Shown one piece after another: positions 1 through 8,680 of a stretch of DNA of 64,000 nucleotides. Source of the stretch: a bacterium SCSIO 12741 (lineage in GTDB: Bacteria > Bacteroidota > Bacteroidia > Flavobacteriales_G > Salibacteraceae); contig CP073749.1 of assembly GCA_024398055.1 (NCBI GenBank), positions 682,001 to 746,000 of the forward strand, read 5' to 3'. The position numbers and the translations under genes are program-made. How positions within the stretch are numbered: the first letter of the stretch is position 1; every line of letters starts with the position of its first letter. The notes beneath the pieces are model-generated. The model was not told the DNA's origin. It saw nothing but the letters and a program-made list of their open reading frames with translations, and did not search any database.

Positions 1-777
1 GTTGAGGATTTCTTCCCTCTTCACCGTTTGATTGCGGCGGTTGATAAAGAGGTGCAGCAATTCGGATTCCTTGCCGGTTAATTCGGTTTTGTTTTCTTCC
101 AATGCCAGCTCCATACTACTGGGATTAAAGGAAAAATTGCCCACATTTAAGGCTGCGGAGGTGGACAATTGAGAGCCATTTTCCGGGCTATGGCCCTTGC
201 CTTTAATTCTCAAAACAAGCAATCCAACGGACAAAATCAAAAAACCAATGATCCACCCTAAATACCCGAATTCAGATTCTTCCGTTTCACCGGGCTCTGA
301 AGGATCGATCAAAGGAGAGGTTTGTGCAAGCTGTTCTGGAGGCCCGATTAGGGTAATCATCAAATCGTAACATCCAGTAGGATGCTCTCGAGCCTGGCAG
401 GGTATCAATTCCTTTTGTTCAGGCAATCCTACTTCGAAGCTGTAGACTACGGCCCGGGAATCACATTCCTCCACCTCCACTCGGTAACTCGAAGCAATTT
501 CCGTTTCCAGCATGACCTCTCGGATAGCCTTGACCAAATCGGCGCTCACAAAATGAAAATCAGATTCCAGCGGAATCTTGTATCGATCCCCGTCCTTCAC
601 AATGGGCATAATTCGGGAAGATGAATCTCCAGAGGCCAACAAAACCTGGTGCCCCACCATTCTTAAAACCACCTGAATTCGCCCTTCATCCACATTGGAT
701 CGAGCATGGAGCAAGGGACCGCCCGCCATTAGCAGGAGGAACAAACCAGCTCTTATATAATGCCCAAAAATGACCAT
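1..777 (-). CDS. ToxR-like membrane-anchored winged-helix regulator (3' end cut by window)
   Basis: The reading frame starts with ATG at 777 and runs off the window edge after 259 codons. The product begins with a hydrophobic signal or anchor (GLFLLLMAGGPLL, about residues 11-23). An extracytoplasmic part of about 140 residues follows, then a membrane segment (YLGWIIGFLILSVGLLVL, about 170-188). The cytoplasmic end carries the first half of an OmpR-type winged helix (NELTGKESELLHLFINRR...KREEIL), which in this family binds DNA. This order (periplasm, one membrane helix, C-terminal winged helix) is that of one-component, ToxR-like regulators common in Bacteroidota. The signal sensed cannot be inferred. 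It is divergent from the gene at 921, with 143 bp between them. The recognition helix lies outside the window. Confidence 0.75.
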   Translation of the reverse strand, partial: MVIFGHYIRAGLFLLLMAGGPLLHARSNVDEGRIQVVLRMVGHQVLLASGDSSSRIMPIVKDGDRYKIPLESDFHFVSADLVKAIREVMLETEIASSYRVEVEECDSRAVVYSFEVGLPEQKELIPCQAREHPTGCYDLMITLIGPPEQLAQTSPLIDPSEPGETEESEFGYLGWIIGFLILSVGLLVLRIKGKGHSPENGSQLSTSAALNVGNFSFNPSSMELALEENKTELTGKESELLHLFINRRNQTVKREEILN

Positions 778-920
778 GGAGTAAAGCTATGAGATTCTCT
801 GCGCTCTACGAAGGTAAAGACATCATTTTACGTTAATTTACACTTCGCTAACCTTTAATTACAGAGCTTTTACGCTTCTTCGCCTTCTCCTCCGGTAGCT
901 TTGGACAAAACGATCAAATT

Positions 921-1721
921 ATGCGAATTTCTCTTCTTCTTTTTATTAGTCTGGTTACCTTAATTGGATTGCTATCAACAGGATTTAACCAGAGCCCAGA
1001 ACCGGAAACTAAAAATTGTACCCCCTCTTCTTCTCCCACCTGGAAATGGAAACATGAGGCCATTTTATCCCAAAGATCCCCCGGTGGTTTAAAAGCTTTT
1101 TATCAAGTAAACAGCCCCCAAAAAAAGTTCCTCCGACCCAGCGAATTGTTGCAGGCCAAAACCCTGGAAGATCTTATTCCTGATTACCCGACCCATTGGA
1201 TTCAGGATTACCAATCGGTGGAAATTCGAGGCCTGGTCAATCAGGATTCGGCTAAGGCTTTTGGCTCCAATATCGAATTGAGTCCGGAGCAATTGAAACT
1301 TATTCAGACCGCCGATATGAATTCATCTTTGGAAATTCGTGTTGGGTATGCCACGGCTAATGCGGCTACCGGTGAAACAGATTATCGAACGCTGAAATAC
1401 TATTCGGCCATTGCCCCTGAACAATCCGCACAATTTCCGGGCGGACACCAAGCGCTATTGGATTACTTAAAAAACGAACACCAAAAAATGGATGAATCCG
1501 ATCCGGATGTCCCGGTATGGGTGGTAAATGTTTCTTTCCAGGTTGATCCCAACGGAAAAGTTGTCCATGTTCAGTTGGATCAAACCAGTGGTGACCCGGT
1601 ATGGGATCAAAATTGGATTGAACTGGTGCAAAACCTCCCTACCTGGTCGCCTGCCTTGGACGGCAAGGGTAATACCATCAGCCAACAATTCATTGCTGTA
1701 GTTGGAAACCAGGGCTGCTAA
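921..1721 (+). CDS. secreted protein with TonB C-terminal-like domain
   Basis: 266 aa. An N-terminal signal peptide or anchor is visible (RISLLLFISLVTLIGLLSTG). The last about 100 residues follow the TonB_C pattern: PGGHQALLDYLKNE, then VNVSFQVDPNGKVVHVQLD, then LPTWSPALDGKG. In TonB-family energy transducers this domain contacts TonB-dependent receptors. Free-standing secreted copies like this one are common in Bacteroidota and have no settled function. The middle of the protein (about 60-170) is not recognised. A TAGCTTTG element at 896-903 fits the Bacteroidota -7 consensus TAnnTTTG and would give a very short leader. The stop lies 3 bp from the convergent gene at 1725, so the two genes end tail to tail. 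Confidence 0.65.
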   Translation: MRISLLLFISLVTLIGLLSTGFNQSPEPETKNCTPSSSPTWKWKHEAILSQRSPGGLKAFYQVNSPQKKFLRPSELLQAKTLEDLIPDYPTHWIQDYQSVEIRGLVNQDSAKAFGSNIELSPEQLKLIQTADMNSSLEIRVGYATANAATGETDYRTLKYYSAIAPEQSAQFPGGHQALLDYLKNEHQKMDESDPDVPVWVVNVSFQVDPNGKVVHVQLDQTSGDPVWDQNWIELVQNLPTWSPALDGKGNTISQQFIAVVGNQGC

Positions 1722-1724
1722 ACC

Positions 1725-4700
1725 CTATTCCATCCGAGTAATCCGCTTGATAACAGGTTCTCCATTTCCTTGCAGATGAAGGGTATATACACCCACCGGA
1801 AGCGAACTAAAATCAAGGGTTGAGACCTTATTTTCCAAGACACCTGACCGAACCATTCGGCCCTGTGCGTCCATCAACTCGAAGCTCATGAGGGTTTCAA
1901 CAAAGCTTATGGTCAAGGATTCTTTAACTGGATTTGGATAGACCTGTACACGATCTGGGTCTGCTTTATCACCTTCTATCGAATTGGAGGCATAGGTAAA
2001 GCAGGCCAAGGTATCTCTACAACTTCCCTGGCTCACTTGCACAGCATAATTGCCAAACTGAGCCGGTGAGAATGTTCTATTCAATTCACCTTGGATTCGA
2101 GCATATCCCTGGTTGCAATCCAACCACTGGTAGGTAGTATAAGGCACCGAGGTTTCCAGATCTTGCCCATTTTGCACCACCTGACCTGTAGCCAAGGTAT
2201 CGATGGTCAACTGAAACACCCAGGCTGTATCGCAAGACTGTCCAGCCAGAGAAGTATCCCTGTAGGTACCGGAGGTGGTCCAGGTATAATTTCCGCTGGG
2301 CGAGGTGTAGGAATTACAGGTTTTAATACTCTGAGAGGGAGCCTGGTAAATCGTATTGATTGTCAAATTAATATTCAGAATACTATCACATCCACTTACC
2401 GCCTGAAGCGTATCGTTATAGTTACCCGATACGGTCCAGGTATGTCTTCCACTTGGCGAAGTATAGGACTTGCAGTCGGCCGCTTGAACGGTGGTGTAAA
2501 CGACGGGCAAAATGGTCAGGTGAAATTGATGAATCGTATCAACCCCGGAACTGGACAGCGTATCAAAATACACACCTGATTGAGTGATGAATTTTCCTCC
2601 TGGTAACTTATAGAATCGGCAAGCGCTTACCTGGTGAGACTTCAAAAAATAGCTCGACTTGGGGCTACCAAAAAGAACACCAGCCTTGCCAACCGAGCTG
2701 TGATTGAATTCGCCTCCTGCCCAGATTCGGCCATTGGGTAATCGCTCTATACAATTCACTTTGCTGTCCAATCCAAGGTTTCCTCTTTTTACCAGGGTAT
2801 CGATTGGATTTCCCACCGAATCGAAGGTTAGAATTAGGGCATGGGTAATATCCTTTCCCTGGAGGGTATCCATTTGCATTCCACCTACATATAGCTGCTT
2901 GCTTTTCGGATCTTCAGCCAAGGATGTAGGGAGATCGGCTTTGTGAGCCAGAGGTCCAGTGTACGACGAACGCCATATGATGCTCCCATTTTGTGCACTG
3001 ACCTTGTAAACGTCCAAATGACTTTGAGACATTCCCACCATGAATATGGCCGAGGAATCATGGCTATAAATCAAGCGATAGGTTTCGGATTGTGCTGCAT
3101 AATAGCTTATCCAATTGGTGTTGTTTCCAGCCAGGTTGTAAGATACCAAACAGGCTCTACCTTGCACATCTTTTCCGGTGATCAATATTTCTTGAGGCGA
3201 TACTTTCAGTACTTCATTGGAATGAGTCAAAGCGGAGAAATAATCGTAGCGAGTAGACTTGTAATTAACGACCTCTAAAACTTCATTTTCTGAAAAATAA
3301 TAAAAGGTACCCGCCTTAAATTGAACGGTTTGATTGATGATGGAGTGCTTTTCATGATAGCCTCCAATGTTGCCGGTTTTACCTATCGAATTTGAGTTAT
3401 AGAGTTGCCCCATATCGGTGGATGGTCCATTGTGACTTCCTTTTACAAGGATATATGGGGTGGTGGAATCTGGTATGAGCTGAAATGGAAATCCGTAGTA
3501 GTAACTCGGGCTCGTCCCTTTGCTCCTTACAATTTGCCCCGAATCATTCACTTGCATGAAGATAAAATCGGTGGGATTATCATCTATATAAGGTGGTTTA
3601 GAGTCTCCCCTAATGTCGTAAGCCATGATAAGCACATCTCCATTGGGCATAAAATCAAAACCTAAAGGGCGCATTAATAGCCAACTATCTAACCAGGTGC
3701 GGAATTGAAGATTTTGATTGAAATCATACTTCTCTAATAATCCCCGGTTTCCTTCTTGTTTGAGCACGTAGGTATGGTTCCCGTTTTTCTTGATTTCGAT
3801 GACCGATGACGGGTATTCGATTCCGGCTAATCCCAATCTCCTCACCTTGGAGGGAGCTCCGGTTGTGGTGTCCAATTCGGCCGCTGTGACCCAGGTTTTC
3901 TCGCAATGGTAGCAGTCTGTTGCCGTGTATTCAAGATCTCCAAAAACCAGCAACTTTCCGTTAACCCAATTGATAACGTGGCCATCTGAAGTCAGGTCTT
4001 TACGTGAGGTATCCCGAGTAATCGTCGATTCCCAAAGGACTTGTCCATTATTGGTATTCATCTTTAGGTTTCCCCAGCAACCTGGTCCGGTATTCGCATC
4101 TCCGTAATATCCGGTGATGTAGGCCATATCTCCCACCATTTCCACATCCAATGGACCCTGCTCATCGCCATGGCGTACACCAGGATTTCCTTGTCCTTTA
4201 AAGCTATATTGAGTATGGTAATCAAACTTGAGCGTGGATTTGTTGAATCGGGAAAACTTGAAATAGTAGGTACTTCCTCCTACGGTAGAATGGCGAAATA
4301 AAAAGACCAAGCCGCCCTTGTGGTCAATGCAGTGGGCTACATTATAATCCACGTTGATATTCTCGTCATGTACCACTGCTCCATTGGCCGGATTGATTTT
4401 CATAAATAGCCCAGGCGACCACCTGTCTTTTCCATAGAGATAGAGATCATTGGCGGAATCCAGGTAAAGAAATAAGCCTTCCCGTAAATCCTTTTGCTGA
4501 GCATAACCGACCCTCCAAATGATGCTATCCGGATTTGCTCCTGAAATTTTGAAAAGGCTATCGCCAACGCAGGAATACATATCACCTGCAGAATCTACTA
4601 CAAAATGCCTGGAGTCACCCGATACCTTAGACTGGTGAGTGGATAGGGTATCACCGGTTAATTTGCTGATAAAGGCAAATCCTTTTCTTCCTGATCCTTC

Positions 4701-5183
4701 ATAGCCCATCAACAATTTGGTGGCATCATATTCCTTAAAAAAGGAGAAATTCCACCCCTTGATAAAGAAGGGCTTTTTCCACAGAATCTGACCGGATTGA
4801 TAATCGACCTTCCAGATTTCCCGCAAGTAATTATTGGTACGACGCAAATTGTAGGCATACACCACCGAATCGTTCCATACCATTTCCTTGATGCCCTCAT
4901 CCCGATACTGACTAAAGTTGTAGACTGAGGTATCGGTATCTCCCGTAGTCCAAACCAGATTTCCGTTGGAATCTACCTTGGTAATGCATGATTGGTGAAG
5001 GTATGGATTGGCATTTTCACCACCCAACAAGGTGTAAGGATCGCAATGAATGGAACAAATAATGCTTCCGGAATTGGCGGTGCTGGTATCGGTAAAATAG
5101 TGTTCGGTCAATTGAGCTCGAACCGAGTAAACCAGAAAAAGGAGAACAAGCAGTACTCCTGATTTGATTGGCAATGAATTCAT
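1725..5183 (-). CDS. large T9SS-secreted PQQ-like beta-propeller protein
   Basis: 1152 aa. A signal peptide (SGVLLVLLFLVYSVRAQ) is followed by about 850 residues rich in blades such as 'DSNGNLVWTTGD', 'GQILWKKPF' and 'NGSIIWRSSY', typical of PQQ-like or outer-membrane YncB-type propellers. Two 45-50 residue Cys-containing units follow (CKSYTSPSGRHTW...GCDSILNINLTIN and CNSYTSPSGNYTW...). They belong to the same family as the repeat array of the adhesin at 40516. The end is a T9SS type-A sorting domain (VQVYPNPVKESLTISF...GVYTLHLQG...IKRI). The protein is expected to be exported by Sec, then carried to the surface or medium by T9SS. A TATTTTTG -7 element on the minus strand (5212-5219) lies about 30 bp upstream of the ATG. 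The ligand is unknown. Confidence 0.8.
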   Translation of the reverse strand: MNSLPIKSGVLLVLLFLVYSVRAQLTEHYFTDTSTANSGSIICSIHCDPYTLLGGENANPYLHQSCITKVDSNGNLVWTTGDTDTSVYNFSQYRDEGIKEMVWNDSVVYAYNLRRTNNYLREIWKVDYQSGQILWKKPFFIKGWNFSFFKEYDATKLLMGYEGSGRKGFAFISKLTGDTLSTHQSKVSGDSRHFVVDSAGDMYSCVGDSLFKISGANPDSIIWRVGYAQQKDLREGLFLYLDSANDLYLYGKDRWSPGLFMKINPANGAVVHDENINVDYNVAHCIDHKGGLVFLFRHSTVGGSTYYFKFSRFNKSTLKFDYHTQYSFKGQGNPGVRHGDEQGPLDVEMVGDMAYITGYYGDANTGPGCWGNLKMNTNNGQVLWESTITRDTSRKDLTSDGHVINWVNGKLLVFGDLEYTATDCYHCEKTWVTAAELDTTTGAPSKVRRLGLAGIEYPSSVIEIKKNGNHTYVLKQEGNRGLLEKYDFNQNLQFRTWLDSWLLMRPLGFDFMPNGDVLIMAYDIRGDSKPPYIDDNPTDFIFMQVNDSGQIVRSKGTSPSYYYGFPFQLIPDSTTPYILVKGSHNGPSTDMGQLYNSNSIGKTGNIGGYHEKHSIINQTVQFKAGTFYYFSENEVLEVVNYKSTRYDYFSALTHSNEVLKVSPQEILITGKDVQGRACLVSYNLAGNNTNWISYYAAQSETYRLIYSHDSSAIFMVGMSQSHLDVYKVSAQNGSIIWRSSYTGPLAHKADLPTSLAEDPKSKQLYVGGMQMDTLQGKDITHALILTFDSVGNPIDTLVKRGNLGLDSKVNCIERLPNGRIWAGGEFNHSSVGKAGVLFGSPKSSYFLKSHQVSACRFYKLPGGKFITQSGVYFDTLSSSGVDTIHQFHLTILPVVYTTVQAADCKSYTSPSGRHTWTVSGNYNDTLQAVSGCDSILNINLTINTIYQAPSQSIKTCNSYTSPSGNYTWTTSGTYRDTSLAGQSCDTAWVFQLTIDTLATGQVVQNGQDLETSVPYTTYQWLDCNQGYARIQGELNRTFSPAQFGNYAVQVSQGSCRDTLACFTYASNSIEGDKADPDRVQVYPNPVKESLTISFVETLMSFELMDAQGRMVRSGVLENKVSTLDFSSLPVGVYTLHLQGNGEPVIKRITRME

Positions 5184-5282
5184 AGCGGATTAGGTCAAAT
5201 TATTAAGGCTTCAAAAATACAATGAAAAACAGTTGAAACCCCGAATTGTTTAACCCCGCCAAACCATTGCACCCCTCCAAAA

Positions 5283-5309
5283 AGGGCAAGCCCAATGACG
5301 GACTGCCCT
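5283..5309 (-). terminator. probable intrinsic terminator of the 5329-6339 gene
   Basis: On the minus strand, AGGGCA pairs with TGCCCT across a 15-nt loop and is followed by TTTTT. It lies 20 bp beyond the stop codon of the upstream minus-strand gene. The stem is only 6 bp, so strength is uncertain. Confidence 0.5.
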
Positions 5310-5328
5310 ATTGAAGAAGTTCACTGCA

Positions 5329-6339
5329 TTAAGTCAAATTCAGCCCGATGTTCGAAGCATTTTGCAGCACTGCTTCCCGGGAAGGTCGTTCGGATTGTAG
5401 GGAGGCCGTGGATGAACTAAACCACTTTTCAATTTGACGTATCACTTCTCCAAACGGAATGCGCAATACAACCGAAAAAACAATGATCATTACGCCAATA
5501 ACAATGAGGACAATACCCAGTCCTAACGCTGCCGTACCAAATCCGAATGCCCATAACAACAAGGCTCCAATGATGGCGATTATCACGCCGATAATGGCCA
5601 CTACAATTCCTATTACACCACCAATGATCATCGCCAGTTCCTGCGATTTTTCCGGAGTAAGTGCTGCTGCTTCGGAAGCGGTCAAGTTTAAATCACCTCC
5701 ATTTTGAATACGTGCCAGGTAACTTTTGAAGAATGGCAAGGGCTTGAGCACCTCAGCAACCAATCCCAATTGAGTCGCATCAATTTTACCGAGAAGATTC
5801 AACTCCTGTTCCGATAGATTGGCATTGCAAATCACCTTCATCAAATCGCGGCTAAAGCCCGCATGTTTTTTGAGAAACGATTCGCTTTCATCGTCCATGT
5901 AGGGAAAAGGTTTCTTATTGGTCAGTTGAAAGAGTTGATTTTCCTTTGGCTTTCCATTATCTCCCTCCCAACGCTGCATTCGTCCGGTTCGGTAATCCAC
6001 ATCCAGATACTCGCCCCGAGTACTCTCTTTAAAGGCCACCCGATCACCCACTTGTATCATTTCAAACAGGTCCGATCCATCATCCGTTTTGCCCCAGGTG
6101 ATAGCTCCACCATTGGGCTCAATAGCGACTGCCCTTCGCTCTCCTACGTCTTCACGCAGGGTAATCAATCGTACTTTGTTTGTCCCTTCCACAGGCACCA
6201 CCACAAATCGTTGATCGTTTTGCCCCGTTCGTGCCCAGCGAACCACGTCGTGATTGGCCAAATTCCAGGCCCCGACGGCCACATTTTCGTCCCGGGTAAA
6301 TTCCTTGATTTCGTAACTGTAAAGATCCAAGTCCATCAT
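5329..6339 (-). CDS. beta-trefoil-like protein with C-terminal membrane hairpin, unknown function
   Basis: 336 aa with no signal peptide. Residues 1 to about 145 look like a beta-trefoil or lectin-like fold, with repeating patterns such as 'WARTGQNDQRFVVVP', 'DGSDLFEMIQVGDRVAFK', 'GEYLDVD' and 'KENQLFQL'. This fold call is pattern recognition, not a family match. The middle (about 146-230) is helical and charged. Residues about 236-293 are almost entirely hydrophobic (IIGGVIGIVVAIIGVIIAIIGALLLWAFGFG...), long enough for two tightly spaced membrane helices, followed by an amphipathic tail. The layout of a cytoplasmic binding head plus hydrophobic hairpin resembles some pore-forming or membrane-targeting proteins, but no toxin or immunity motif is evident. 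A TAGGTTTG -7 element (6363-6370, minus) supports this start. Confidence 0.55.
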   Translation of the reverse strand: MMDLDLYSYEIKEFTRDENVAVGAWNLANHDVVRWARTGQNDQRFVVVPVEGTNKVRLITLREDVGERRAVAIEPNGGAITWGKTDDGSDLFEMIQVGDRVAFKESTRGEYLDVDYRTGRMQRWEGDNGKPKENQLFQLTNKKPFPYMDDESESFLKKHAGFSRDLMKVICNANLSEQELNLLGKIDATQLGLVAEVLKPLPFFKSYLARIQNGGDLNLTASEAAALTPEKSQELAMIIGGVIGIVVAIIGVIIAIIGALLLWAFGFGTAALGLGIVLIVIGVMIIVFSVVLRIPFGEVIRQIEKWFSSSTASLQSERPSREAVLQNASNIGLNLT

Positions 6340-6362
6340 AATGCTTCATGTATTGATTCCCT

Positions 6363-6429
6363 CAAACCTAACTCCCTTTGAAGGGAGCATTGATAGGGGA
6401 TTTCCCTATCCAAATCCTTGCTATATTTG
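6363..6429. promoter_or_regulatory. divergent promoter region with two palindromes
   Basis: Two Bacteroidota -7 elements point outwards: TAGGTTTG on the minus strand (6363-6370) and TATATTTG on the plus strand (6422-6429). Between them lie two perfect palindromes: CTCCCTT-TG-AAGGGAG (6372-6387) and GATAGGG-N5-CCCTATC (6392-6410). Their position suggests operators controlling both genes, but no regulator can be named. Confidence 0.45.
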
Positions 6430-6449
6430 ACCATCAACACCAAGTATTC

Positions 6450-6926
6450 ATGAATCCTTCACCTCAAATAGCTCAACATTTTCGCGGCGTATTTTTCGGT
6501 GGTAACTGGACCACTGTGAATGTGAAAGACACCCTGGCAGCAATTACCTGGAAGCAGGCTCTTGAACAGGTAGGGTCTTTTAATACGATTGCCACCCTTA
6601 GCTTTCACCTGAGCTACTTCGTTCATGAAGTTCTTCCCGTGCTTAAAGGAGGTCCACTTACTGCTCATGACAAATTCAGTTTTGATCATCCTCCGATACA
6701 CTCTCAAGAAGATTGGGAGGCATTTCAAAAAGAAATTTTAAAAGACGCTGAAGAATTTGCCACCCTGGTAGAGCAGATTCCTGCCGAGGATTGGGACGCC
6801 CCTTTCACAGATCCCAAATACGGAACCTTGTACCGCAACATTCATGGTATTATCGAGCACAGCCATTATCATTTGGGGCAAATCGCTTTGATAAAAAAAC
6901 AGTTGTTAGAGGCTCAGAAAAAATAA
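6450..6926 (+). CDS. DinB-family (DUF1572-like) four-helix protein
   Basis: 158 aa from ATG at 6450. An in-frame upstream start at 6378 is rejected because the TATATTTG promoter element (6422-6429) lies downstream of it. The sequence follows the DinB/YfiT four-helix-bundle pattern. Histidines in 'SFHLSYFVHEVL' and the C-terminal 'GIIEHSHYHLGQIALIKK' match the metal-binding His triad of this superfamily. Members are thought to be metal-dependent hydrolases or thiol transferases, but most are uncharacterised and the substrate here is unknown. The gene is monocistronic and shares a divergent promoter region with the trefoil-like gene. A bidirectional terminator follows within 3 bp of the stop. 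Confidence 0.8.
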   Translation: MNPSPQIAQHFRGVFFGGNWTTVNVKDTLAAITWKQALEQVGSFNTIATLSFHLSYFVHEVLPVLKGGPLTAHDKFSFDHPPIHSQEDWEAFQKEILKDAEEFATLVEQIPAEDWDAPFTDPKYGTLYRNIHGIIEHSHYHLGQIALIKKQLLEAQKK

Positions 6927-6928
6927 AA

Positions 6929-6954
6929 AAGCCGCTCCAAGATTGGAACGGCTT
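6929..6954. terminator. bidirectional intrinsic terminator
   Basis: A 12-bp stem (AAGCCGCTCCAA / TTGGAACGGCTT) with one mismatch and a 2-nt loop, preceded by an A-run, lies between convergent genes ending at 6926 and 6982. Confidence 0.75.
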
Positions 6955-6981
6955 AGTTACTCAGCAAGTTTATTACTTAGC

Positions 6982-8670
6982 TTATTCTTTGGTCAATCTC
7001 AAAGTAGATTGCTTTCCGTTTTGAATCACTCTGAGCAGGTAGGTTCCTTTATCCAGATTTTCTAAATTCAACTTAAAATCAGGATGCACTTCTCCCTTGT
7101 ACTCATAGACCAGCTTACCACTCATATCCATGAGCGAGAGCTCAGCCGATCCTTGCAATAATCCTTGGACTATTCCCTCGTTTTCTAGAGGATTTGGCAG
7201 TACTCGAATTTCAAAGGATTCCAATCGATTCTCTGTGGTGGTAAGCGTTCGATCTTGAGAACTTGTTTTCGGGATACCTTGGAAAATAATATCTCGGGTA
7301 ATGGTCCACTCACAGCCGTCGATTATATAAGTCAAAGTAACCGTATAAACGCCCGCCCAGGTATTATCTCCTTTTCGAACCACCCAGGTTCCGTTTGAAA
7401 ATGCAATGTCTACCCAGGGCGAAGCAGAAGCCGTTCCCGTCCAGGTTGCGATCCCATTACCAGGTGGAATTCCGTTAAGCCGAACTTCAATATCCCCAAC
7501 AAATAACTGATCGAAGGTCATGTTGTTGGCATTGACTCCATTTAGATACAAATCGATACTAAGTCCTTCCAAGGGGTTGGGAAGTTCGTCGCATGGGGTT
7601 GGAGCACACTCCTCACCACAAAGTGATCCAGGCTCGATGTAAGCTTCAAAATTGGCATCCGCCTCAAAGCCTGGAAACAAATGGACTGCCGTTCGAGATA
7701 TGTACTCCCTTTTGATTGAAGTATTCGGTACAAAATGTACAGGCCCATCCACTTGACCTGGATCCACAGATTCCCCAGCTACAATACGCCCGGAACTGAT
7801 CAAAATCGGGAAAATATTGAAAGGTGGAGGAAAGGAATGAATGGTTTGGTTCTCAAAATACATGACCTCATTGTCTACTTTATGAACCGAAACATTATCA
7901 AATAGGGCATAGGCTTGAGAAGCATTGGGAAAAGCTTCACAAAGGGAAATGTAGCTACCCGTATTGTCATGGTGCATAGCACTGGAACTGTTGAATTGCC
8001 CCATATGCAGAAATCGTTCTCCACCCTGCGCACAATAGAGGAATGACATCATTGTCCAATCCGCATAATTCAATACTTCAGAAACTACAAACAATTCTCC
8101 GGCGGCATGGGGATTGGGATCGTTGCTAATTTTAACGCCAAAATGGCTTTTTTGACCTGTTATGTATACGGCTCGATCGCAATGAGCCTGACCTGGGTCC
8201 AGTCTCATGATTATTCCATTGTCATTCATAATGGGCCCGCCATCTCTGATCCAGTAAGAAACTCTATAGCAAGTATGTGGCTCAAGTGGAGTGGTAAATT
8301 CAACCGACATTTTCTCCGGGCTCCTCAATCCAGCAAACTGCTCCATATGCCTGGCTTGGATGGGTAAGGGGTGGTTATGTTCCTTCTCATATATACATAC
8401 AGGTTTGATTCTGCCACAATCAAATCCTCCACTCATCTGTGGACGTACATAATCGTAAAAGCAGTGGTTGTTAAAAATGTCCGGTGTTCCAGCCTGAGTA
8501 ATCCAATTGGGTAGGAATATTCCAGCATCACCTGGCACACTGCCGCAAGAAGCGCTGTTTTCAAAACTGCCATTCGGCACCAAATTGGGGCCATAGATAT
8601 TTTGTGCATGAACATTCAAGGAAATGCTCAAGCTCAAAATGGACAGCCCAAGTATTAAAACTTTATACAT
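6982..8670 (-). CDS. T9SS-secreted partner protein of cassette 4
   Basis: 562 aa from ATG at 8670. This start is preferred over 8697 because AGGAGG stands 5 nt before it, an unusually good Shine-Dalgarno for this phylum, and because a signal peptide follows directly (YKVLILGLSILSLSISLNVHA). The N-terminal domain opens with 'NLVPNGSFE', a jelly-roll, carbohydrate-binding-like module found in secreted proteins. A 'VAGESV...FVPNTSI...HLFPGFEADANFEAYIEP' segment (about 300-350) is the same module as 'LKPGFHAKTGSEFLAHV' in the proteases of the other cassettes. The C-terminus is a T9SS sorting domain (IRVLPNPLENEGIVQG...GTYLLRVIQNGKQS). No protease motif is present. The start lies 10 nt after the stop of the upstream tail-fibre-like gene, so co-transcription and coupled translation are likely. 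Confidence 0.75.
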   Translation of the reverse strand: MYKVLILGLSILSLSISLNVHAQNIYGPNLVPNGSFENSASCGSVPGDAGIFLPNWITQAGTPDIFNNHCFYDYVRPQMSGGFDCGRIKPVCIYEKEHNHPLPIQARHMEQFAGLRSPEKMSVEFTTPLEPHTCYRVSYWIRDGGPIMNDNGIIMRLDPGQAHCDRAVYITGQKSHFGVKISNDPNPHAAGELFVVSEVLNYADWTMMSFLYCAQGGERFLHMGQFNSSSAMHHDNTGSYISLCEAFPNASQAYALFDNVSVHKVDNEVMYFENQTIHSFPPPFNIFPILISSGRIVAGESVDPGQVDGPVHFVPNTSIKREYISRTAVHLFPGFEADANFEAYIEPGSLCGEECAPTPCDELPNPLEGLSIDLYLNGVNANNMTFDQLFVGDIEVRLNGIPPGNGIATWTGTASASPWVDIAFSNGTWVVRKGDNTWAGVYTVTLTYIIDGCEWTITRDIIFQGIPKTSSQDRTLTTTENRLESFEIRVLPNPLENEGIVQGLLQGSAELSLMDMSGKLVYEYKGEVHPDFKLNLENLDKGTYLLRVIQNGKQSTLRLTKE

Positions 8671-8680
8671 AGCGGCCTCC

